A DNA stretch of 64,000 bases. Origin: Moniliella sp. 'wahieum'. Its lineage: Eukaryota; Basidiomycota; Moniliellomycetes; Moniliellales; Moniliellaceae. Each line of letters begins with the position of its first letter. Position 1 is the first letter of the stretch. A program made the position numbers and the translations under genes. Below are positions 11,721 to 22,700 of this stretch, one piece after another. Location: the NCBI GenBank assembly GCA_003971905.1, contig RSEE01000042.1, positions 485,421 through 549,420 of the forward strand. The letters run 5' to 3'. A model generated the notes under the pieces. That model worked only from the letters and a program-made list of their open reading frames with translations. It had not been told where the DNA came from and searched no databases.

Positions 11721-12363
11721 AGTGGCCAACGGTGCAGATCGTGGTCGATCGTCAAACCATCCCCATCACTATCATGCCACTGTTGCTGTATTTTATAGTT
11801 GCTAGCTGCTGGCATGTGGTCGAAGATCCTGGATGCCTCTGACGCTCCACCGAGTGCAGCGCTCCACAATGCCAACCGCATAGACAACCGACATGATCGA
11901 TGAGATCGATGATCTCCAAAAGATCTCAATTCAAGCTCAAGCTTCAAGCGCTCAAGCTTCAAGGTGAACGTTACTACGTTGATCATCCCATCAGTAGTCC
12001 GACCAGAGACCAGGAACACATGGTGCATCGCCCGCCACATGCAGAGTGCCGGGCCGGCGCATTCTGAATCATCCACGGACTTCCGACTCCCGAGACTCTC
12101 ACAGTCCATACTTAGGCCTAGCGCTCCTGGTATATGATACATCCTGAACAGCATGCATGTAGTACACAGTCTATTATCGCTACGAGCTATACGAGTTAGG
12201 CCCGTGGCATATTCAGTTTTTGCGAGAAAAAGCGATACGACACGTCCAGCACCCATCGCCTCTCGGAAGAAATGAATGGTCTGATATACACCAACGTGTA
12301 GAAGACCAGAGAGCAGGCAGTTGATGGTGTATTGCATCGACGGGTTTTCTCAAGCTCTCGAGC
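11721..12363 (-). other. possible 3' LTR region of the copia relic
   Basis: This stretch lies directly downstream (minus strand) of the copia RNase H stop at 12364. It is AT-richer than the flanks, and its only long open frame (207 residues) looks non-coding. In an intact element the 3' LTR would sit here. I found no matching second copy in the window and no clear terminal TG...CA boundaries, so this is positional inference. Confidence 0.3.
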
Positions 12364-13690
12364 TCAATCTCCACCAAAACTTAATAACCCCCGGAGTGGC
12401 CAGGTGGGGGAGTCAGGGATAGGACCCGAGTCGCGGTCACGTAGCGGCTCCAGGACCTTGTGTCCCAGGCTCTTGGTGTGGAGGTCGGAGACGTTATTGT
12501 CCACATTTTTGCTGATAGTCAAAGGGGCGACAATACTTGCTCGGTTCTCTCACATATATAGTGGCAGGAGCGAGCAAGGTGGCGCGTTTTCTTTGGCGGA
12601 ACCCCAATTGTTGGCACTGGTGACTGCCGCGGACGAGTCGCATCGAAGCGCGAAAGGAATACCTGCTGGAAAAACACCAAGCTCCACCAACACCAGTTCA
12701 CGTAGCGCTATAGCGCGGGCGACATCCTCGCTCGCTGCCACGTACGCCGAGTCACGCGTGCTGCGTCCCACAGCCAACCAACGCTCCAAAACGTAGACTG
12801 CCAGGCCAGAGGTGGCCGTGATCTCCTACCGTTCGTTGTGACTGCTGTCGGTGTACAAGGTTCCAACGGTGGGCCAACGGTAGGATGCAGCCGGAGTGCT
12901 AAACCAGCAGTGTGACCCATGTAACTCCCTACCCCTGCCAAAGCCGTCCAATGCTGCGGACTAGGGTCTGCGCAGAATTGGCCAAGTGATCGCACGGCAA
13001 AGGCAGCGTCCGGGCCGGTGCACGACGCGATCCAGCCAGTGTTCCCACTTCACTGGCGAAGCGATGTGCCTCCTCCTCCGGCCACTGTCGCTCGCCTTCG
13101 GATCGGGGGACGAGCTGAGCCCCCGTAATAGGGAGAAGGGCTGGCGATGAAGCGGCTTAGCCTCGTGCCCAAACCTTGTCGTGCTCGCTTTAATCTATAA
13201 GTCCTCCTGAGAAACGTGGCACTCTCCAGTTTGGAAGACAAGGCGCACACCGAGGAACTATCCTACTGGACCGCCGTCCTTGACATCTATATGTTGGCGT
13301 AGGTTCCGTGAGAAGTTGTAGTCTACATGCCGCGGTAGATGAGGCAGCGACGCAAGCGCCATAGACCCATATACAGAGAATGGCCCTACCGTTTCCGTAT
13401 ACACGGGTAAACACGCACGGATCGGCGACAGTGTAGGGGCAGCCGATGGTTTGGGACAGACTGGTAAGTTTCTCATACCATCTCCGTGAGCTTTGCTTCA
13501 GGCCATACAGGGCCTTCTTGAGCAGCTACATTTTACCATCCTCCCCGCCGAACCACTGTGGCGGTTCCATGCACACGTGTTCGCTTGGTTGGAGGTCGGC
13601 ATAAAGAAAGGCGGACACTACCGCAGGCCCACCCACCGGGCGCGCCGTCGAACTAGCCGACCGGTCTCGGGTCTGTAATGGCAGACAAAG
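12364..13690 (-). mobile_element. truncated, decayed Ty1/copia retrotransposon (RT + RNase H)
   Basis: Only the 3' end of a copia-type polyprotein survives. Reverse transcriptase pieces run from about 13,680 down: AFLYADLQPSEHVCMEPP, then KKALYGLKQSSRRWYEKL (the copia KxLYGLKQxxRxWY block, about 13,470-13,530), then ADPCVFTRVYGNGRAILCIW. The YVDDL catalytic block that should follow is lost in a frame change. RNase H pieces follow: RSLGQFCADPSPQHW, the TAGLALRLHP block, SAYVAASEDVARAIALRELV, FALRCDSSAAVTSANN and VSDLHTKSLGHKVLEPLR, ending at a TGA at 12364-12366. Gag, protease and integrase are absent; the next gene starts about 580 bases beyond the RT end. Several stops and frame changes make it non-functional. 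Confidence 0.85.
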
Positions 13691-14268
13691 CGACCCCGCA
13701 ACACCATGAAATTACTCTCCTTTTCCGGCCGCTGTACACACTCCTACTCACCCCAGTCTTCCAGGTTCTTCGTCTCGTCCCGGAACGCCCGCTCCGACTC
13801 GCTGGCATCCGCACCTCGTCGTGCCTCATGCTCGTTGTGGGGATCCACACCCGGAAAAGGGGAACATCCCCGCCATTGTCCCACCATTTCGCACCGTGTC
13901 CGCGGCAGCAGCAGTGGGATGGGACGGTTGGAACGTGTAGAAGAGCAGTTGATGGTAACCTGGATAGATAAGTGTACGTGTGAGTTCAAGCGACCGCAAC
14001 GGCAGCTGGGATGCTGCAATTTCAAGTGCGCGGCACCACGTGGAAGTGCGGCGCGTTTTTATTCCTGCTGCCCAGTTCCGCCTGGGGGCGCCGAGAGCGC
14101 CGTTGCCCCCACGGCATCCAGCCAGACGGCGTGCCTGGCGTGCGTTGCGCTGCCTCGCGCGCCCCCCACCACCTCTGCCTCCCTCCCGCCGCCTGTGCCG
14201 TGCGCCGCACCGCACCCGCCCTCGCCCCTCTCCTCCACGCCCCCCGACCAACCAACTACCCGACCCCA
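13691..14268. other. intergenic between the copia relic and the J-protein
   Basis: May hold a little more degenerate RT (weakly suggestive frames on the minus strand up to about 13,850). The right part is the leader of the J-protein gene. No independent gene is seen. Confidence 0.4.
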
Positions 14269-15552
14269 TGGGCGACGTTGACGGCGCCGCCAAGGCGCTT
14301 GCTCTCGCGCTCAAACACGATGCAGCCGGCAACACTGCCGGCGCACTCAAATGGGCGCGCAAGGCCGTTGCCATTGGCTGCACCCCGGAAGCCGAAGCTC
14401 TAGTCGCCCCTTGGAAAGGGAAGGCGCTCGTGGCGGTGCTTCTGCCTCTGCTTCGGGCGCCGACCCGGCCCAAGGCGCCTCGACAGCCACCCCTTCTACT
14501 TCCAGCTCGACCACCCGCCGCACCGCTGCAGGCGCCGGCGCCGGGGCTTCTCCTTCCGCTTCCTCGTCCACACCGCCTAGAACGGAGCGCTCCTACACCC
14601 AGGAGCAGGTCCAGATCGTCCAGCGCATTCACTCGGCCGGCAGCGACTACTACCAATGCCTCGGGGTGGAGAAACAGTGACGCCGAATGGGATCAAAAAG
14701 GCGTATCGCAAATTGGCACTGCAGTTGCACCCCGACAAGAATTCAGCGCCGGGGGCGGACGAGGCATTCAAGTTGGTGTCCAAGGCCTTCACCGTCTTGT
14801 CGGACGAAGACAAACGGTCGATGTACGATCGGTTTGGTGGCGATCCTGAGCAACGAGGTGGCGGTGCCTCTTCCTCTGCCTCCCCCTTTGCGCGGGGACC
14901 CGGCTTTGGCCCTCGTCCTGGCAATGGCATGTTTGCCGAAGAGGTGAATGCAGAGGACCTGTTCAATGCCTTCTTTGGCGGTGGCGGCTTTGGTGGCGGC
15001 GGCTTTGGGCCAGGCGGGCAACGTTTACGTTTGGCGGGCCCGGGGGGTTCCGGCAGTACCGTGCCGGCGGCCGGCGGCCGCGCCAAGGCGAGCGTGCGCA
15101 GCAACAGGCAGATCAGAGTTGGACCAACACCTTGTTCCAACTGATGCCATTGCTGTTGCTGGGGCTGTTTTCCTTGTTCCTATGCGCCTACCTTCTTCTC
15201 CTGCCGACCCGGGCTATCGGTTTGTGCCAACTGGCTCCTACACCTACCAACGCTTCACGCCCCAACACGGCGTGTCGTACTACGTTGACCAAGGTCAGTG
15301 GAACCAGCATCCCTTTGTCGCGGAGCAGTCCATGTCCAACGGCGGCCTGGGCGGGTTCGAGTCGCGGGTGGAAACCGACTACACCAACAAACTAGCGACC
15401 CAGTGCTCGCGCTTCCGCGAGCTGCAGCAGCGCAAGCTCCAGAGCGCCTCGGGCTTCTTTGGCATCGGCGCCGACACGGACAAGTTGGAGAAGATCCGGG
15501 AGGAGCGTACGACGCGTGCGATCGGTTGCATGACTGGGGGATCTTCATGTAA
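14269..15552 (+). CDS. ER membrane J-protein, DNAJB12/14 (DUF1977) type
   Basis: An Hsp70 co-chaperone of the ER membrane, with its J domain towards the cytosol, used in protein quality control. The start ATG 14269 gives an N-terminal helical region ([18 protein letters not shown]) like that of DNAJB12 proteins, then a Ser/Thr/Ala linker. The J domain follows ([30 protein letters not shown] with the HPD triad at about 14,728-14,736, and [15 protein letters not shown]), then a Gly/Phe-rich stretch around 14,970-15,040. A membrane span comes next ([20 protein letters not shown], about 15,140-15,200). The DUF1977 tail includes [17 protein letters not shown] and ends HDWGIFM with stop at 15550-15552. 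Frame breaks occur near 14,400, 14,680, 15,030, 15,200 and 15,500. Confidence 0.9.
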
Positions 15553-16096
15553 TGAGGGCGGGGTGGAACTATGTGCACGGGCCGAGGCAGGCAGCACCGT
15601 TCCCAGCCTGCCACGGCTCCCAGTGAGTAATGATTATCATTCCTGATTCAAAGAGATGGGGAGGGAAGGAGGGCAGGGAGCGAGTGGGCGTGGATAGAAC
15701 TCGGTTGGCGCCATTGGCTCGCCCGGGCAGGCATGCCGTTGCTCAGGGCTGCGTCTCCGCTCCCACGGCGACGGGGGCCGCGCGTAGGGAGGCGGCAGGG
15801 CGGCGAGAGGACGTCGTTGTGGCCTTCATATTGTCGGCTTGCGCGGATCTACTCTGACTGGATGTCCGTCGGCGCCTGCACATATGCATTGGCATTCACC
15901 CCCAAGCCAATAAGCGCATCAGTTGCATCAATTGAATTCCAAAAAGCAAACCCGATCAGAGGTAAAAAAAAAAATAGACCCGAGACGGCAGACAAAAGCC
16001 AGGCGACTAGTTGACTGACTGTCCGAGACGCAACCTGCGTCTTGCGTTTGGCATCTTGCTTCTTGCCCATCCGCCTGTGCCGCTTTCCTTGGCCCT
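15553..16096. other. intergenic
   Basis: Between the J-protein and RMT2. It contains a run of 12 A at about 15,963-15,975. A 73-residue minus-strand frame (15849-16070) with a hydrophobic stretch was considered and not called. Confidence 0.45.
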
Positions 16097-17664
16097 ATGA
16101 CCCCACCCCACCTTCCCAGCCCGCCACCACCGAGGTGGACCTGAGTGCGCTCCTACGGTGGGTGTGCGACGTTCGGTCCCAGCCGTATGGCGCTGCGCCC
16201 GACACTGGCGAGGCCGAGGCCGAGCCTACGCCGTCGGCCGCTCAGCAGTTTCTCCAGGGCCTCTTGGGCGACCAGGCGGACGCCGACCCGGCCGACTGGC
16301 GAGTGCGCGCGGCCGAGGCGCTGCTCAAAGCGGGCGCACTGGCGTTTGCCGATGACCAGGCCCACCTCCACTCGCCCGGGTGGACCGCGGTGCACTTGGC
16401 GGCCGAACTGGGCCAGCTGAGCTTGGTCCAGACGTTGGTCCAAGGTGGTGGCCTGTGGAACGCGGTGGATGCGCTGGGCTACACCCCTGGTGACGTGGCG
16501 TACTCGTTGAACCATCAGAAGGTCTACCGCTACCTCTTGGACGAAGGCGTGCGGCAGACCATGCTGCTTACTGTGCTGGCCCGGCAGAGGGAGCAGGAAG
16601 AAGACGAAGAAGACGAAGCAGCCGAGCAAGCGCAAGAGCAAGCGCACCAAGGGGAGCGGAGAAAGAATCTGAGCCAGTGAGCGATTCGGCTGGCGGTCCT
16701 GCCGCCCAACGAATCACCACTGAGCAAGGGGAAGAGCACGTGCTGCTCACGCCGGCCGGGCAGGAGGAACTGACGAACAACAACAAGAACTTTCTCCAGA
16801 GCAAGTTGCGTTTCCTCACCTCGTCGTCGGGCGAGGTGGAACGGTGTCTGGACGAGGATGGCAACATGGTTATGGCAGCGTGGGAGACGGAGATTATGCG
16901 TGCCTCGGCTGCCGCGCTCGCCGCGCCCCATCACCCCACCCACTCAGACGACCAGGGCTGGAGCGTGCTCAACGTCGGGTTCGGATTGGGCATCGTCGAT
17001 CGGTTCCTCCAATCTCACTGCCCCCACCGCCACGTGATCATCGAACCCCACCCCGACGCGCTGGCCATGATGGAACAAACGGGCTGGCTAGCGCCGTCGA
17101 CGTCGACCTCTACCTCTACCTCCACCTCTACCCCGCTCCGGCCCCCAGGCTCCGTGCAGGGCACACTCGCCTCGCCCAAGCCCGGCGTGGTCGTCGTCCC
17201 GTCGACGTGGCAGGACGCCGTGGCGGACCCCACGGGCCCCCTGAGCGATACCGCGTTTGGGCAAGCGTGGGCGCACCTTGATGCCGAGCCGGGCGAGACA
17301 GATGTGGAGCAGCCAGCTGAGACAGCCAGAGCGGAGGTGCTGGGTCCGCTGGATGCCATCTACTTTGACACGTACAGTGAAGACTACGGAGCGTTGCGAT
17401 CGTTTTTGACAAGCTGCCTTCGCTCTTGGCTTCGGGCCCGCATGCGCGCTTTGGCTTTTTCCACGGCTTGGCCGCGCGAATGCGTTTCTGTACGACGTGA
17501 TGACCGCGGTGGTCGAGCTGGACTTGCGCGAGCTCGGCTTGCGCGTCGAATGGCACCATATGGCCCCGGGCGTGACACAAGAGGACTGGCAAGGCGTACG
17601 CCGCGAGTACTGGTCCTTGGACGAGTACCGCTTGGCTAACGTCCGCTGGGACGAGGAGATCTAA
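16097..17664 (+). CDS. RMT2: protein arginine N5-methyltransferase RMT2
   Basis: Rmt2 methylates the delta-nitrogen of arginine, classically on ribosomal protein L12; the family is typical of fungi and plants. The N-terminal part is ankyrin-like (GWTAVHLAAELGQLSLVQTL, about 16,378-16,440). The methyltransferase part has a leading stretch of the type KLRFL (about 16,803), SAM motif I NVGFGLGIVDRFL (about 16,972-17,010), post-I acidic HVIIEPHPDAL (about 17,032-17,062), motif II DAIYFDTYSEDYG (about 17,353-17,391) and the tail FFHGL...REYWSLDEYRL, with stop TAA at 17662-17664. The start is uncertain. ATG 16097 is chosen, and a frame break just after it is needed to enter the VDLSALLRWV frame. 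Other breaks are at about 16,660, 17,410 and 17,470. A Ser-Thr repeat (about 17,095-17,135) interrupts the methyltransferase domain. Confidence 0.92.
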
Positions 17665-17695
17665 GGGCTACCATGCGCCCCGAGGCGCGGGGCGC

Positions 17696-17770
17696 ACTCC
17701 ACTCCACTCCACTCCGCCCCACTCCACTCCACTCCACTCCACTCCACTCCACTCCACTCCATTCCGCTCC
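17696..17770. repeat. (ACTCC)n pentanucleotide array
   Basis: Almost perfect tandem ACTCC copies, about 14 units with a few substitutions, starting 32 bases after the RMT2 stop. A shorter block of the same unit occurs at 28855-28868. In other fungi such arrays are simple satellite or slippage products; no function is implied. Confidence 0.9.
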
Positions 17771-18217
17771 CTTGTTCCCCTCCAGAACAAACAATAGAGA
17801 ACAACGGAAAATAACAAGTCATGCAATGCGGCATAGCATCGAGCGCGGCTGGGACCAGGCCAGCAAGCAAGCCGTAGGGATTCACGTGGGGGTGCGATGG
17901 AAGAGGAGGAGGCAGGCAGTAGACCCAGTTGAGCTGGCAGCAGACAGCGTAGCCATCCCCTCGGCTTGCAGGACGAAGCGCAGCGCCACTAGCTCAGGCC
18001 TGACGGCAAACCCCTCCACGCCATGGGGTGCAAACCCTACCCGGGTGGCGTGCCTCCGGCTGCCGGGTCCGCGCCCAGCCGGCGGGCGGCGCAGGCGTGC
18101 GTTTGAAAGTTGAAAGCACCCCCCCACTTGAGCCCAGCCGCCTGTCTGTTCCCCCGCGGCCTAAACCCCACCTCTTCCCCCTCCGTCCCGCCTCTCGCTC
18201 GCTGCCGCCTGTGCGCC
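17771..18217. other. intergenic, leader of the carrier gene
   Basis: No coding support. The last 100 bases are C-rich leader sequence before ATG 18218. Confidence 0.45.
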
Positions 18218-19335
18218 ATGTCCACGACTCTCTCATCCATGCCGCCGCCGGCGGCGTCGGCGGCATGATCGCCATGACCTCCACCTACCCCCTGCTCACC
18301 ATCAGCATGCGCGCCGCCGTCCACAAGCGCGCCAAGGCCGCTGCCGCCTCTGCCCCCGAGCCCGGCATGCTCCAGGCTGCGCGCGAGATTGTGCGCGCGA
18401 AGGCCTGGCTGGCCTCTACTCCGGCCTGTCTTCCTCCTCGTCGGCATCTCGGCCACCAACTTCTTCTACTACTTCACCTTTGAGCATCTGCGCGATGTCA
18501 TCCTGACGGCCAAGCATGCTTCGGCTGCCGCCGCCGCCACCACAGCCGAGGCGACAATTGCGTCGGGGGCGCACTACCACGGCCGAGTCGATGGCTGTTG
18601 GTCTGGTGGCCGGTGTGGTCACCTCGATCCTGTCCACCCCATCTGGGTGGTCAACACGCGGCAGACGGTGCGCGAGGCGCCTTCCCCCGTGCCTGGCTCG
18701 AGCCAGCCCGCGTCCGCCGGCGTGCTGCGCAAGCTCGGCTTCCTCCCACGCTCAAGCAGATCGTCAGACCGACGGCGTCTTGGCGCTGTGGAAGGGCATT
18801 GGACCAGCACTGGTGTTGGTCATCAACCCGATTCTGCAGTACACGGCGTTTGAGCAGCTGAAGAATTGGCTCGTCACCTCGCGCTTGGCCGCGCGCCGGC
18901 AGGCAAGGCCGTCAGCCTGACTGACCTCGACTTTTTCCTCCTGGGCGCGGTGAGCAAGTTGTTTGCCACGGGCCTCACGTACCCCAGATCGTGATCAAGT
19001 CGCGCCAACAGGCCGCGATGGGCAAGACGAAGAACCCAAATGTCTGGACGGCAATGACGGACATTGTGCGGCAAGAAGGGTACGTGCCCCCACCCCCCCA
19101 CCTCCCCCTTGGGACTGGATTGGAACGACGATACTGACTGACCTTGCTGACCTTGCGGACTTGTGCTTGGTGCTTGGGGCTTGTGTGCAGGGTTGGCGGC
19201 TTGTACCACGGCATCTCGTCCAAGTTGCTCCAGTCGGTGTTGACGGCTGCGATCCTGTTCATGTCCAAGGAACGCGTATTTACCGCGACCAAGCGCGTGT
19301 CGACCGGCCTGGCACCGACGCCAGTCAGGTCCTAA
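18218..19335 (+). CDS. peroxisomal membrane carrier of the PMP47/PMP34 (SLC25A17) type
   Basis: A mitochondrial-carrier-family protein of the peroxisomal branch, which exchanges adenine nucleotides or cofactors and supports peroxisomal beta-oxidation. The three repeats each show the carrier signature: HAAAGGVGGMIAMTSTYPLL, NPIWVVNTRQTV-like (about 18,636-18,670, read as HPIWVVNTRQTV here) and KLFATGLTYPQIVIKSRQ. Repeat ends such as GVLALWKGIGPALVLVINP and GVGGLYHGISSKLLQSVLTA are also present. The NPIWVVNTRQ motif is typical of this branch. An intron at 19080-19190 (GTACGT donor, TTGCTGAC branch, CAG end) joins RQEG to VGGLYHG. Stop is at 19333-19335. Frame breaks occur near 18,230, 18,410, 18,580, 18,755 and 18,900-18,985. 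About 310 residues, the normal length. Confidence 0.9.
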
Positions 19336-19735
19336 AAGGCCACACGGCCGGCGCTGCGTCCAGTGTGCATGTTTACTTTTTGTTTTTTGCTCTTTGTTGC
19401 CTGCGGCCTGCTGGACGGCCATACCCCACCGAGCGCTGTGGCTGGCTGGGCTGGGCTGGCTGGCTGTGTTTGTGCCCCAAGGGGATGGATGTGGCCGCGG
19501 CCAAGTGAGCTGGGGACCTGCATCCTCTGGGGGGTGTGTGCTATGCGCGTCACCAGCGTGCCGAGCAAGTGGGTGGCTAGGGTGGGCGTGCTGTGACATG
19601 TGAGGGTGGATGGGGGTGTTGTGGCCTGGGACTGGGCGCACTGGATCGCACGCCGCACACAACGCATATCTGTGGAGACATAGTCAGTAGCTGTCGCAGG
19701 ACCCGAGCCGCCAGAAATTAATAGGCAAGCCCCAC
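19336..19735. other. intergenic, GT-rich
   Basis: Space between two plus-strand genes. It is G/T-rich with repeated GGCTGGCTGG units at 19,440-19,470. No gene is seen. Confidence 0.45.
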
Positions 19736-22700
19736 ATGCACTCAGCGCCTGCGCTCTGCGACTCAGCACCGCGCAGGGGGGCAGTGTGTGGCAGCCCAAC
19801 ACTACACCTTCTCTGCCCGCACCTCCGCCTCCGCCTCGTCTCTGCCATCGGCGCTGCGCTCGCACCGCCACGACGACGGCCACGAGCACGCCGCTGGACG
19901 ACGCGTGGGCACCACCGCCCGCCCCTCTCGCTCCCGCCCATGCGCCGTCTGTTGTGCGCGACCACCAACACCCGCCGCCGCCGGCGCAGGCCAGCGCGGG
20001 CACGACACGCCCCTGCCCGCCGACTTGCGCCCGCGGCCGCCTCCCGCACCAGCTTCTCCCTCGCCTCGCCCTCGGCCCGCGACCCCACCGCCACCGGCGC
20101 CGCGCGCGCCCACCTCCCCCACCACGCCCCGACAACGGGCGGCCGCCGCCGCTCCTTCCTCGGCCTCCCGCCCCTGCGCGCCCGCAAACGCCAGCACGAC
20201 CCGCCCTTTGCTCCTCCACGCCGCCGCGCCCCGCTCCCCGCCGCTGCCGCCGCTGCCTGCCGCTGCCGCCCCCCGCGCCCCACCACGCGTGCCCCGTCGC
20301 CGCCCCCACCCACGCCACCAGGGGCGAACGCAGCAAGGTGCGCCCGCGCCGCCGCCCCGCCACCGCCGAGGGAACCTCCTCCTCCACCCTGTGCCCGTGC
20401 CCGGGCCGCCGCCGGCGTGGCATCCCCGTCTCGCCCCATGGGCCCCGTGCGTCCCATGCGTCCCGCTGGCCCACGAGCCGCCGGCCCTGGAACGCATCGT
20501 GAGCGCCAACTCGGACGTGTGGACCACGCCAACCAAACGCGGAGCGTTGTCGACGAGCCCCCTCCCTCCCTTCCTTTTTCTCCTTCGCACGGCGGCCGGA
20601 AGCCCGCACCGGCCTGAGTCTGGTCCTGAGCCTGAGCCTGAGCCGCCGGCCGACGCAGCCTCTCCCCCGGCCCCTAAACTCACCGCTCCTCCTCCTCGGC
20701 GTCGGTGCCGGCCCACGCGGGTCCCGTCGACTGGACCTCCACGCAGCTCGCCGCCATGGGCCGAGCGCCTGCCTTCGTCCCCCACCCACACACGCCCCCG
20801 ACACCATCCCCTCGTGCCCGTGCGGCGCAGTCCGTCCTCCTCACTGGCCCACGCACGTCCACGTCCACGTCCACATCCCCGAGCCAGGCACCAGCGCCTC
20901 GGCGCCAGCCTCAGCCCCCACACATCGGCTCGCCCACTCTCCATGGCCTCGCTCATGTCGGACACGAGCTCGGTGCGCACCGCGCTCCCGCTGTCCTAAT
21001 CTCCCTCGGACTCGTCTGCGCTGCAGGGCTATCGAGCTCGTGGAGTTGAGCCGGCGGGTGCGGCGGCCAGTGTGCCTGCGCCTGTGCCTGCGCTGGGCAT
21101 GGGCGAGCCCTGCCGGTTTGCCGCAGGCAGCTGTGGGCGCCGGCGCGGGCTGGCGGGCCACATCAGCGAGGAAGGCAGTGCGACGAGGACGAGGACGACG
21201 CCGCACGGCGGCCGACGTGGCAGCCGGCCGTTCCAGCCCCCGTCCCAATCCCAATTTCAACCCACGCGCCGCCGCAGCCCAGCCAGGCAGGCGCAACAGG
21301 AGCACTTCTGGCCCTCGCTTGCCCCGCGCCGCCCGCCGCCTCGGCTGCCACCCCCACCACCACCACTGCCCCCCAACCACCACCCCCACTGCCACCACCA
21401 CCACCCCCACCCCCTCGGACGCACCCGCTGCCGCTCCCCGCCACAGCCCCACCCGTGCCCCGCCGCGACCCCGCCGCGAGTGGCGCCACCCCGCCCGCCC
21501 CGCCACGGCGCCTGCCTTGCCTGTCCCACCCGCCGCCTCGTTCCTTGTCACGGCCGACGACCCGCCCTCCCGCTGCTGCCCTCCCGGCCGCTGCCGTCCC
21601 AGGACGCCATGCCCGCCTGGCACCGCTCCTCCTCCCGGGGCCGCCTCCTGCCCTCGTCTCTCCCCCCTCGTCCGTGTCTGCGCCCCCGCCGCCCTCCTCC
21701 ACCGCCCCCCGCCGCTCGTTCATGGCTGCATCCCCGGCTGCGGCCTCTGCTGCTGCCAGCATGACGTCTCTGGACGCTGCGCCGCCCCGTCTGGTGCCGG
21801 CGCTCCGCGGCGCACCGTGTCACCCTCGGCGCCCACGTCACCCTACACGTCGGCCAAGGCCTACTACGAGGCCATGGCCGCCGCCCCCGCATCCAAGCCC
21901 CCACCCACGCTCGCCGTCCCAGCCGAGGGTCGGCGCCCCACCGCCCTTTGCTCCCTGGCGTATCCGAGGCGGCTGACGAACACCCTCTTCCCCCTCCTCC
22001 GCCCACCACCACCACCATTACCCTCATCTCACCTCCCGTTCCCATCCCCATCCCCATTCCCATCCCCATTCGCATTCTCACTCTCACTCTCATCGCATTC
22101 GCATTCTCACTCCCCGACCCATACCCGTTCCCGTTCCTCCCACTCCTCCCCTGACCGCCGTTGCGTGTCCTCTGCGCTAGGCATGGCCATGAGCTTGGCC
22201 GTCGCGCCTGCCCACGTGGCCAGCCCGGCGCCGGCACTTGGCTTCCACCCCCTCGGGACAGACGAGCACGCTTTCCCCCCTTCGGACGAAGAGGAGCACC
22301 TCGACGACCCTCACATTGGGGATGTCACCGGGATACCGAGGAGGACCATCGTACTGGAGCGGAAACCGAGCTTGAATTGGACGAGGAAGGGGAAGAAGAA
22401 GAAGGCGAAGGCGAAGACGGCGAAGAAGAAGAAGGTGATGGCGATGGCGATGGCGATGTCCATGAGGCCGAAGAACACGACGAGTTGGATGCCGAATCGG
22501 GCAATTCCCAGCTCGACCTGCAGGTCAAGCGCGCCAAGGTGGTATATGAGTTGTGGGAGTCAGAGATGAGGTATGCCCATGACCTAGGAGTGATAAGGGA
22601 CGTGTACCTCCTTCCGGCTCGGGACGCGCTGGCCAAGGCATCTCTCGCAGGCACCGCCGATCTGCGGCCTCCGCCACCTTTGAGCGCCTCTCCAGCACCG

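Noticed and set aside
11714-12337. 207-residue minus-strand frame as a gene
   Set aside because: It follows the copia RNase H stop directly and has no domain; more likely LTR or spacer sequence.
15849-16070. 73-residue minus-strand frame with one hydrophobic segment, divergent to RMT2
   Set aside because: The hydrophobic part is largely created by a poly-A run (poly-Phe on the other strand), the frame overlaps the RMT2 leader, and there is no family feature.
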